Assembly: GCA_028583605.1 (NCBI GenBank)
Contig: CM053327.1
Span: forward strand, 40,467,059-40,531,058
Length of the DNA: 64,000 bases
DNA from: Dastarcus helophoroides
Taxonomy: Eukaryota; Arthropoda; Insecta; Coleoptera; Bothrideridae
Direction: 5' to 3'
In this document: positions 12,701 through 24,700 of the stretch, piece by piece
Layout of the letters: each line of letters starts with the position of its first letter
Position numbering within the stretch: position 1 is the first letter of the stretch
Notes under the pieces: generated by a model
Told to the model about the DNA's origin: nothing
Seen by the model: the letters and a program-made list of their open reading frames with translations, nothing else
The model's database searches: none
Program-made: the position numbers and the translations under genes

Positions 12701-15700
12701 CGAAATTGATAGTTTTGTAAAAAAAAAAATACCAGCTTTAGCACAAAAGTATCACTAGACCCAACCAAATTCATATTCTAGCAATTTTAGACATTCCGAA
12801 ACGTTTTTTCGTTACTTGAACATAGTTTTATGAATTTTTATCACTTCTTTTGAAGTTTACAGGGCGAAAAACTCAAAATTTCTAGAGACAAATTTTTTCG
12901 AATAAATTTCGAAATGTTAAATTTGTCCTCAATTGTCTGAAACTGGCAATTTTTATCTACTTGCAATCAATTTTTCGAATTGTTGATGACTTGGGTGTCA
13001 ATTTTGATTTTTTTTAACTTCTAAGGTGAATCACCTTGTCATATTAATTAAGCTTTTTTAATCAGTTCTACTAAACAGTAATAAGCCCAAAAAGCCTGTC
13101 AATAAAATTATATCATTTTATACAACAATACGTTTCCAATTAATAAGTCTACCATGAAGAATAATACAATATAAAATATTACAAATAAAAACGATAGGAC
13201 AACAGAATTGTCTCGTTTAATGAAAACTACACACAATATTTGTTTTTGTTTTATAAAACAGTATGCTCTCTGTAACGTTCCTTGAAATGTGCAGACTCCA
13301 TGCTGATTTCTTTACATCGAATATAATTTTGTTCAATCTGAATAATATTCGAAAAAATGATCCTTTTTGTTAAATTATATTTTTATTTAGGACTAATTTA
13401 TTGTCTATACAATTATTAATTTAACTGTCACCATGAAATTGTCATCTGACCGATGCATTTTCCATATATTTTGATGCAAGACATTGGGAGCCCCAATTTT
13501 ACTCAGAATACAAAAGTTGTTACATGTGAATCTTTTAAAAGATTAATACTTTTATCTACACTGCACTGTGTAAGATTTCTTGAAAAATTAAGTTTGGCAT
13601 CTAACTACTTTTGTATCATATTAGTCATACCATAATCTCTAAAATTTTAAAGGGTGCATTAAATTATCGCCGGCCTCGTGAACCGCTTTTAATTCCACCT
13701 TCTTTAGACATACAATTTGAATAAATTGCAAACAATAATCATTTTCAATATGTACAAATTATTACTTTATTCATATTTAAAATCACCGAGTCCATTTCTC
13801 AGCACTTATAATATTACATGACTAAGTGTTCGCGCCCAACATTATATTACTAAATAAATCACAACAAACTTTTTGACTTTAATTGTCTTATATGCTGTTA
13901 AAATTGTTCTTATATAAGAAACAGTCTTTCGCTTATTCATTAAAAAATTTGACTTAACAACAAATCACTTTTCATCCTTACTTATAATGAATTGTCGGAG
14001 ACAAACACTTAGTCTTAATATATCACTTCAGAGTGGCGAAAGTGAAAGCTAACCTGCTTCGCTGTCACTGGAATCACTAGAGCTGCTCGATAAGCTGGAG
14101 CTACTGCTGTCGGTATCTGAACTACTCGAACTCGACGACAAACGACCAGAAGGCCCACCTGCACCGGTCGGGTCAACTTTGTTCGCTTCTTCTGGAAAAA
14201 AGGGCGTGATCAAAGCATTTTGTCAACAGCAGCCCCATAAAAATATAGGCAACAGTTATCGATTTAGTAGTGACTAATAATAAATTTGAAGGCATACAAG
14301 ACAGAGGCAGCAAATTCCTGTGCGGTCAGCTCGACACAGTGAAGACTTCTATTGAAACTGATTTATAAAACTTCCAAGCTAAGGAATTCGTTACCGAACA
14401 GAATTTTCCCCAAAAATTACAACCTATTATTTAAGAAGGCGGTTCATCGCCATCTATCTTTATTTCGCATCCTACTTGTGGTTCTGTGAAGGCAAAATGA
14501 ATGGGGCTGCCCTTTTCGAGTGGATTAAATTTAAAAACTGGAGTATATGCAACATAAAAAGAGCTGGAGTATATGCAACATAAAAAGCTTGAAATATGCT
14601 CCTAAAATGCTGAAAATATGCATGAAAAGTATCAAAATATGTAATTTTAAATAATAACGTTGTTAATCTGAACAAATTTGCTTCTGATTTGAATAATTTT
14701 CTTTTCTTTTGAACAAAATTCCTTCTAATTGCTTCTAGTTTGATTTGATTTTAATTTCAATGAGATTACTTCTAATTTAAATGTTTTATTCTAATTTGAA
14801 CAAATTTCATATAATTTAAAGAAATTTGTTTCTAGTGAACAAATTTTTAAATTGAATGGATTTGCTGTCAGTTTAAACAACTTTGCTTCCAATTTTAATA
14901 AATTTCTAGTATGTGCCTTGTTGAGTTGATCTGGTTACGGATATGGATATATTATGAATATTATATCGGCTCCTTTTTTTTTTGTTTATTAAATTTCACT
15001 TTTTCCCCCCAAGATTTGGATTGAAGTTATAAAATAGCACCAGCTATTTCTAAATTGAATGAATTTGCTGTCAGTTTAAACAACTTTGCTTCCAATTTTA
15101 ACAAATTTCTAGTATGTGCCTTCTTAAGTTGTTGGGCTCTGGATACAGATATATTGTGAATATTATATCGGCTCTTTTTTTTTTTGTTTATTAAATTTCA
15201 CTTTTTCCCCCTAAGATTTGGATTGAAGTTATAAAATAGCACCAGCTATTTCTAAATTGAATGTATTTGCTGTCAGTTTAAACAACTTTGCTTCCAATTT
15301 TAACAAATTTCTAGTATGTGCCTTCTTAAGTGGTTGGGCTCTGGATACAGATATATTGTGAATATTATATCGGCCTCTTTTTTTAAAATTAAATTTCACT
15401 CCCCCCCCCCCCCCAAGATTTGGATTGAAGTTATAAAATAGCACCAGCTGTGTCTCCAATCAGTTTTTAAAGTCAATAAAAGTATATAAATGATCCATTT
15501 TTTGGTAAATGTGGCTGCAAAGGATATACAGAATGATCTTTTAGAGCCACATTTACCAACAAATTGACTAATATTTTAAAAATCAAACGGATTTAATAAA
15601 CTATTAGTGAAAGGGCATGTAACAAGTAAATAAAAACAATTTTATTAACCCACCTTTCTTAGGTGTTTTCTTCGAGTTTCCTATTTTGTCATTAACATCT

Positions 15701-18700
15701 AGCAACCTTTTCTCCAACTCCTGCTTCTTCTCTGCCATTTGCTCATCTTTTGACTTGCCCGGCATCTTTTTATCTGTTAACAAACAAAAAAAATTATCAG
15801 GATAAAATATTTTACAAAAAATACGACATTTTAATTTCCGACAAAAATGTTTTCCAATGTATTCGGTTTCATCAACGAAATATCTTATTTTTATTAATTT
15901 CATTTAACATTTCTGCGACCCAGTTTGGAAATATATTAAATTTTTTAAGCGTCACCTCATGACAGCTGACAAAAAATAAGTTGACTAGTTTATTTTACAT
16001 ACAATAGAAAAAAAATGAAATATTGGAAAACAAAATTAGACATGAAATTTTTTAAAAATAAATTATGAAAATAGAAAAAATGTAAAAAAAGGTTGTAGCC
16101 TTGGACTTTGATGTTTCAATGTAAAAAAAGGTTGTAGCATTGGATTTTGATGTTTCGGTCTCATTTGAGCTCATCAGCAGTACATAAGGAAAGGAAACAA
16201 TGAGGGAGGAATAAATACTTGAGAATAATAAAATACATGTCAAATTTTTAACATGAATAGACAATTATGAAAATATAAAAAATGTAAAAAAAGGTTGTAG
16301 CATTGGACTTTGATGTTTTGATGTAAAAAAAGGTTGTAGCATTGGACTTTGCTGTTTCGGTCTCATTTGAACTCATCAGCAGTACATAACAAGGAACAAT
16401 GAGGGAGGAATAAATACTTAAGAATAATAAAATACATGTCAAATTTTTAACATGAATAGACGTTTCATCAATAATTTATGAGGGTAAAAATTTAAATATT
16501 TAAAGCCCCATCCACAAGAAAAAACTGCTCCAAAGGTGATACCCCTTATGGCATTGAACTACACTTACATGCTCTTGGTGATTCAGAATATTTTCAACTT
16601 TTATTATTAAAAATTTAAATATTACCACACTGTGTCGCAGAAATGTTAAATAAAATTAATAAACGTACGTAATAAACGTGTTTCCGCGACCAACAAGAGT
16701 ATACCATGAAAAACGAAACATTTCAGTCGGATATATCTAAGCTACTAAAACCTGTCACCAGATAACCTGCGTTAGATATAAATAAAATCAGAAATACACC
16801 CAATGTTGGTAGAGCATGCTTAAAAAAATTAATAAAGCACTAGTAGCAAAATTTTAGTAACATCATATCGCTTTGAAAGTAGCTTTAATTCAAATTTGAG
16901 CAACAAATGCCCCCGTAATCAGTATTATTAGCAACATTAAACTTTGTAGCATTCACACGATCACAATATAACAGTAACATGATCCAAAATTCTATAAATA
17001 TTAACAATACGAACTGGTTTTCATATGCTGCCACTGTCATTCCCCTTAAACAATGACCATTTATGTTGAAATCAAACGATAGCTACTTTGTAACTTAAAA
17101 CAATTTATTTTGCTACATTAGTGCAATAATTTTAATACAAAACTGAATTTTTGCCACTTGAAACAAAAAAAAAATCTAACGCCAATGATAACAAGAACCT
17201 AAAATGAAATAAAATCCCAAAAACCAGTTTAAACATTGCCCATGATACACCAGCAACGTCTACCATGCTTAGAAATGTGTAGTTCCAATTACATACGCCC
17301 GTAACGCACTCACTATCGGAACGACGTGAGAACGCCACTATCGAAACGACGTGAGAACGCCACTATCGGTGGTCTGGTGCACTAGCCAACCACAGACGTT
17401 AAGTAACGGAACTTACAGAAAGGCTTACGTGGCTTTTTACGTAGACACGATGCGACATAACTCTCTAATTCCCGCAACGTCGAAGGCTTCAACGTTTCAA
17501 AATCTATTTCAATCTCGTCTGGGTTCGAATCTCTAAGTGATGGTTCCCTCGACTGAATTATATGTACAACTCGGCCCAATTTGTCACCTAAAATAAACAT
17601 GTATTAATAAAATCAAATTGAATCATCGAATAAGATTTTTTTCAGTCAAGGGCAAATCCCTTCCAATTGAAATGAAAAGTTATAATAAAAATCATTTTTT
17701 TTTGTATTACTTGTATGACTTCCTGACTTAAAATTAAGGGAGTGTGCTTAAACCTCTTGGTGGCAAATTTATAACGACATTAGTCAGTGCTGTTTAAATA
17801 AATAAAACACTGACATAGTTTATGAAAAAAAAAATTACTTAACCGCGTAATGCACACATTAATTTGGAATTTTTTGCCAAAAAAATGGAAACAGAACTTG
17901 TCCCCTGAAACCAAGAAAGATTAAAAAACACAACAGAGGTTGCTCTAACGCGTTTCGACAGCCAAGCTGTCATCTTCAGAGAGAAACTCTCTGTTCTGTG
18001 TTTCAATTTTTGAAGATAACCAAGGACCAGTCCGTTCTATCAAAAATGCCAAAAAAATGATCAATTTTGTTTTCACTAATTTAGTTTCATGAATATATCG
18101 CTGTTGCACGTGTAAAAGGCGTGTGACAATGAGTTAAAGTAGTTTTCGTAAATCCTACGAAATGTTTACAAATGTCACGTATTTTTCTAAAACTTAAAAT
18201 TAGACTTTTTTCCTAACCTTTACTTTTTTCTGCTAATTTGGACATTTTATGAAAACTTTGAATTTTGATCGAAGTTTTATGATTTAAATAGCCTTTGAAG
18301 AGGTCTTCATTTTAAGGATGGCTAACGGACACCAAACAGGCCTCGTACACAATATTATTCCCAATTCATTCTCTTTCAGTCAGTCATGGCCCAATATTAA
18401 ATATGTAATCTAATCATTTTTTCAATAATTACTGCAAGAAAAACAAAAATGGCGCATTTTATTGGCAAATTTCTATGAAAATTGCTCAAGCGTATAATTT
18501 TTGCTCTCACTTGGCAAACAGATCAAAAAAATTCAATGTTGAACGTTTAACCAGACAAACTTGATCTCTAAAGCAGGATTGTGTGTGTAAACAAATAAAA
18601 TTGTACAATCCTGTAAAAAGAAAAATATCGCACTTTTGGGATTTGCAACAATCTTTTAAATCGTCCAATTTGCGATTTGTAAAATTATTGTCGCAAATTA

Positions 18701-21700
18701 TTTTCAAAAGTAGCCCAATTTGGCCACAGTGCTCGAGTCAGACATGGGTTAGTGCATCAAGTGGTTAGGGTACTTACCAGGCAATTTATTAATATCTAAC
18801 GACAGTTGACGTTTCTCGTCATAAGACATAGGTTTTGCGTTATCCTCTTCTTCGGAATCAAAAGGCATAGCAGCAGGTTGCGCCGCGGATTTTTTCCTGC
18901 CGACGCCAGTCTTGTTGTTTGCCTTCGCCCTTTTGGGTGGCGCATTTGGTGCTGCTGCAGGCTTTGGTCCACGTAAACCTATAATAATATTTTGTTTTTT
19001 AACAAAGTGCCTAAGAACGTTACATTAATATATTAGATTAGAAACTACACTAAATTTTTTTTGCAATCTAATTTATATAAAGTGCAAAATATTAGTAGCT
19101 ACATAACTCATATATGTCAACTAAGATCAGGCTGGGAAAATAGAGTTGGAGAGAATAAATAGCAAAAGGTAATATAATTTTATAATATGCGTATTTCAGC
19201 ATTACTAGGCGCAGCATGTTAATTTGTAATTTTAATTGAAATTAAAAATTTGAAACCATTTCATTAGTGCCCGAGTGCAGATATTTAAAAAAATGCTTAA
19301 TCATCCACAACACCACCATGGAACTAATTATAAATTTCATTCACAGGTTTTGTGATATGGCAGTATTTAAACAGCAAGTAAAATCAAGAGAAGGTTTCCT
19401 TATTTCATTATTTTTCAAAATTAATGGCACTTTTGAGTGCAATTATTCTAAAACAAAGACTTTTGTGATGAATTTTATTAAAAAAAAAAACTGAATCTGA
19501 TGATCGACCCCAAAATTTAAAATTTAAGAGAGTTTTTATATTCATAGTGATTTTTAAATCTACTATTTTGTTAGTGTGTTAGTAAAGAAAGATTAAAAAA
19601 CACAACAAAGGTTGCTATAACTCATTTCGATAACCTAGCTATCATCTTCAGAGGTATATTTGTATTTCAATTTTTGGAAATAACCAAGGACCAGTCTGTT
19701 CCACAAAAAAACAAAAGAATTATTATGATTGAAGAATCCTAAGACCAGAATCAACTACAGATATGATAAAAAAGTAGGGAAAAATGTTCACCGCTTTGTT
19801 TATATAAAATGAAATGAATTACAACATAAATTTAATATACTGTCATTGATGTAAGGAAAAATTAAAACTAATCAGACTTGACTTGATGCAATAAAAATAA
19901 AAACACCTTTAACCCGTTCATTACTAGGAACATATGTATCCGTTTTTGTACATATGGGTCCTGTGACCGAAAAACGTATATTTTCGATTGATGGTTTTCT
20001 TTGTATTACAAAACACCAAAATTTTGATACTGATAAACGTATGCATATGTTCTGCAATTCGATTTAAGTACGAAGAACTTAGACATACGAAATTCTTTTA
20101 AAATGCCTTATTTGGAGCACTATAATCTTAAAAATAACCCCTAATGAAAGGGTTAAATAGTCTGTTGTGTTGTGTTGAATTGGTATCAGAATAATTACCT
20201 AAAAACTAAATTACTCAACATTTAATTAATCACTTAATACCAAAGCATCACAATCAATTTAATAGAATTATTACTGTTCGACTATCTACTATTCTATTAA
20301 ATTTATATTACACAGTAAAACAAGCTAATAAGCCACATAATTCTACTAATTGCTAACAACTAAATTTCATTTAAAATAAGTTAACCGTATCACAGAAGAG
20401 TGCATAAAGATTGCAGTGTGCATATCTAGTAAATAGTACCACCACATCCATGCTAAATTAAACAAAGCTACAGATTCAAACCGAACCAGATCAAAAAGCT
20501 AAGTGTTCGAGCAAAAATACGTAAGCAAATCATTGGTGGTGTCTCTCACCTTTGCTCTTAGGTGGCTTTGCGGTCGCAGCGTTGGCGGCAGCCGCCATAT
20601 TATGGTGCATGTTAAGGGACTTGCCGCCGGTCGTATGATGAACGTCACCTGCTATCTTGAGATCAGCCCCTGACACCACGCTGGCTATGCTGTCGTCAAC
20701 GCTGTCCGATATTATTGAATTTGACTTGTTCAGAGCGCCGTGTGCTCCTGGCTTACCCATGTTACTACTGTTCACTATCGCTTTTTTCGGCACCTTCTCT
20801 TTGTCTTTCTGCTTTTTCTTCTCTTTCTTCTTTTTCGTACTTTCTTCCTCTAACGACCTAATCTTTTCTTGCATAGCCAAAAGCTGCAACAATTACATAG
20901 TTTTAATTTGTTGCGGGGGTTCTGTCTATATGAATATAAAAATAAAGAATAAGAAGCTCTAAAAAAAAAGAAATCAAACCAATAAAAATCATTGTAAATT
21001 TTGAATAAACAATTAATCTCACTTACGATGTAACCAAAACAAAAATCGAAATTTTAAGATTGAAATTTAGAAGCCGAAATTTTTAAAAAGTCAATTGGAA
21101 TAAGTTAAGTACTGGAAAAGTGAAAATTTTGAAATGTGGAGATTTTATAAGCTATTATTTTTAATTTTAGAAAACGTAGAAATTTAGAAATGTGGACATT
21201 TTCAAAAAGATAAGTTTTTCAACTGAGAACAAAAAAGCACGAGCGTAGTTACATCATGCTAATCTGATTACTATATTATTTTGAATAAGACTCCAAAGAA
21301 GACGAACATACCTGTTTCTCAAGCAGTTTGAGTTTGTTCCGTCTCTCCTCTTCAGAATCATCTGTATCGCTACTAGACTCTGAACCGGATCCCGATGAAC
21401 TTGATTCTGACTTGGGAACGACACCTATCCTATTTATTGGTTCATCTGGAATTTTCGCGAATCTGCAAACGTAAATCGTAATAATTATCCAAAGAAACAA
21501 TACCAGCGCCATGTCATACTTAGTTTCAAATACTTCTTGTAATTTCCTCGCCATTGCAACTACATCATGATCCGATGGGTTATATTTGTAACAATTAGTA
21601 AATATCAGTCTAACGTCAGAAGCAAATTCTTGGGCAGTACGATACTCTCTATTGTCCATTTTTTCCTTAACTGTTCCTAAGTCCATGGGTTTCTTAATAA

Positions 21701-24700
21701 TATGATGATAGTCGTGAAGTCCTAATAATTCCGCATCTACAGGTTTATAAAATGGCCATGCGTAACTCTGCAATAGAAAGGTAATTGAACAACCTGAACA
21801 CGCTAATCAAAAACTGATCGAATAAAACCAAATTCAGAGTTAAAAAGCTCGTAAAGTTTACTCACATTAATTCTTCAAGTTTTATAGTGTCATCATAGAA
21901 ATGTACAGTAAAAACCTCGTTTACCCGACCTTCGATTATTCGAGGCTCCCGCAAGTAAGGATTTATGCAAACACTACACATAAGGTGTATGCTTGGGTAA
22001 AACCAAAAGACGGAATGTACCACGAATATTTATCTACGTTCATGAGATTTTCAACTACTTTTGCAACTACATACATTTCCTTCTATTGATACCAGAGGAG
22101 CGAACTCAATTTACATTAAGTTTAGAAATCCGACCCAAGCTGCAGAGGGTGTTTAGAAGAAGATGAGTGTCGAGCACGTGATGTGTCACTGCCCGGCACT
22201 AGCATCAATCAGAGGTTCCACGCTGGGGGACTTCTGGCCTAGTGTGGCCAGTTTGAGAGAAGCACATCCAAGCGACGTTCTTCAGTTTCTCATCAAGGTT
22301 GGGTGGCTGAATGAATGACCAAGGAGACCTCAATCACGGAGATAGCACAATGGGCCCGGAAAGGGTGGCCCAAGTGCTGGCCTAAACTTTAGGCAACCCA
22401 CAACGAATCCAGAATCCAGTAAGGATTTATGCAAGCATTACACATAAGGAGTATGCTTGGGTAATATCAAAAGATGGAATGTACCACGAATATTTATCTA
22501 TGTTCATGAGATTTTCAACTACTTTTGCAACTACATACATTTCTATTGATACCAGAGGAGCGAACTCAATTTACATTAAGTTTAGAAATCAGTTTGCCCT
22601 CGCCAAGACAACACTGGCTACTTTACGTTCTCAAGCATTTCACAGGCGGAAGATGCCCTTCTGCCTTCCTTTCCAACTCCCTCATGAGAGGGATTCAGCA
22701 CATGACCGTCGAGTGCTCACATAGTGCCATGTGTTCCTTCCCTTCTACTTTTAATTATTATTTTATTCAATTCCTCCCGTGATCGATGATCCTGCGGGCC
22801 GCGGGTTACTATCATACTAAATACATAAATGTTTCGAAATGTTTACTTATTTCAAAGTTTTCGCTTCCATCTAGATATCACCTTACCACATCAGCTCAGA
22901 TAAACAAGGTTTTACTTTGAGGATACCACAACCATTTTAAATATACTTACAGAATGTTTCTTCGAAAATAACTCCTTAAGAATCTCATTGCACGCTTTCA
23001 ACGATTCCGATAATTTCTCCTTCGCTTTATGCGCCACATGCTGTGCCGAGGAAGTGTTCACGCTGACGTTCATCGGGGTCATAGTGCTTTGATGGTAAGG
23101 CACTAAGCCGTCGAGTTCGGGCCTGCTCGGTTTCTTAATTTGTCGTCCAGATTCTCTTCTAGTGGCAACTTTGGCGGGAGTGGAATCAAGTTGTGCATTG
23201 TAATCGTACGCTGTCGCCGAAGGTGTCGTTGTGTCGGCCTTTCTTTTAACCCCTTTCTTAACCTAACGAAAGAACGATCAGTTGGGGGGATACATTGGAT
23301 AAATTAGAAATTAACCTTTGCCGGTTGAGAAGGGGGTACCACGTTGCTGGGTAAAACACCCGCATTGATATTAGCATCTAGTGAATTTATAGGTTGCGGA
23401 ACATGATAATTTCCACTCGGTGGTTGTAAGGGAAGAGAGCTGGGTGTGGCCGAGGCGATGGTCGTGGTCGCTGTACTTCCAGGAACTGTAGCAGGAGCTT
23501 GCGTCCCAAGAGGCAGACCGGTGGAACCTACAAATAAAAATACGTTAGAAAACCGTCTTTTTCCTGGTTTTAATGTATCTTTTCTAGTCAGCTTATATCT
23601 GAATCTGGCAAGGTTTGGACAAGCACACACAATATGTAAACTTGTTTCCTTTTCAGCCCCACACTAGACAACTATAAAGATTAAAACATTTTCTCAAATC
23701 ATCTCTTCAGAAATCAACGTTTTCAAACATAATCAAAACTTTAAAATTAAAATTTGTCAAAAAAAAAAAACATCAACAGTTTGCAAAACAAGCTGAAATT
23801 TGGAAAAATAAGGTGACATTTTAAAAAAAAGCCAGCTTTCAAAAAACTTAATTTCTTAAAAAAGTAATAATATTGAAAAAGTGAATATTTTCAAAAAAGT
23901 CGAGATTTCCAAAAAGAATTAAAACTGTTTGAACAAAAAATCTAAATTTTGAAAAATATAGATTTTTCGGAAAACTCCAAATTTAGAAATGGTTAAATTT
24001 CAAAAAGTGGAAATTTCAAAAAGTTGAAATTTCAAAAAGTGGGAATTTTAAAAAGTTGAAATTTTAAAAAAGTTGAAATTTTGAAAAATGTCGAAATTTT
24101 GAAAAGTCAAGTCTTAAAAAAGTCCCATTTCTGATATGAAATCAAAATTTTTAAGTGCAAATTTGGAAATAGTTGAAATTTTGAAAAAAGTTGAAATTTT
24201 GAGAAAAGTTGAAATTTTGAGAAAAAGCCCATTGTTGACATAAAATCAAAATTTTTAAACAAAGTCGACACTTTGAAGACCCCCCCCCAATCTTTCACAA
24301 AATTTGACCTTGTCAAAAATCTTCATTGTCAATTTTTCAAAAAAATGTGAACTGTTTGAAAATCAAAATTTTAAAACAAGTCGAAATGTTGAAAACCCCA
24401 AGTTTCAATAAATGTCGAAATTTTTGAAAAAATGTCCAGCATTTAAAAAGTCATAATTTTGACAAAAAAATAGTTGACCCTTTTTAAAATTTTGATTACT
24501 TAATATTTCGATATTGATAAATGAAATTTTGAAATACAATCTACAAAAAAAGTTAAAAGTTTTAAACAATTTTAGACAAAAATCAAAATTTTCAAAATCG
24601 AAGTTTCTAAAAGTCCAAGGTTGAAACTGGTCGAAATTTTGAAAACGGTCGAGATTTTGAAAGTCAAATTTTGGAAAAAGGGAAAGTTGGGTCGAGATTT

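Larger units (their letters stand above)
8489..14053 (-). other. fs(1)h: fs(1)h intron with AT-rich low-complexity DNA
   Basis: Apart from the minisatellite, the ~100-bp dispersed repeat and the duplication at 12605-12800, this intron holds AT-rich sequence and no convincing exon. Between about 9750 and 11400 runs such as AAAATTTCGA change strand bias: T-rich to about 10300, A-rich to 10830, then T-rich again. It is retained in the short isoform. Confidence 0.6.
21903..22919. mobile_element. Pogo/Tigger-like DNA transposon remnant carrying a LINE insertion
   Basis: The left end is TA followed by CAGTAAAAACCTCGTTTACC. Near 22898-22917 the inverted word GATAAACAAGGTTTTACT appears. These ends look like pogo-superfamily termini. 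The interior has no intact transposase. It is interrupted by a LINE 3' fragment between long direct repeats. The right edge is not certain. Confidence 0.5.

Noticed and set aside
15490..15560. miRNA precursor (inverted repeat TGGTAAATGTGGCT / AGCCACATTTACCA)
   Set aside because: The stem is only about 14-16 bp with a loop of more than 30 nt; it is more likely part of a small repeat.
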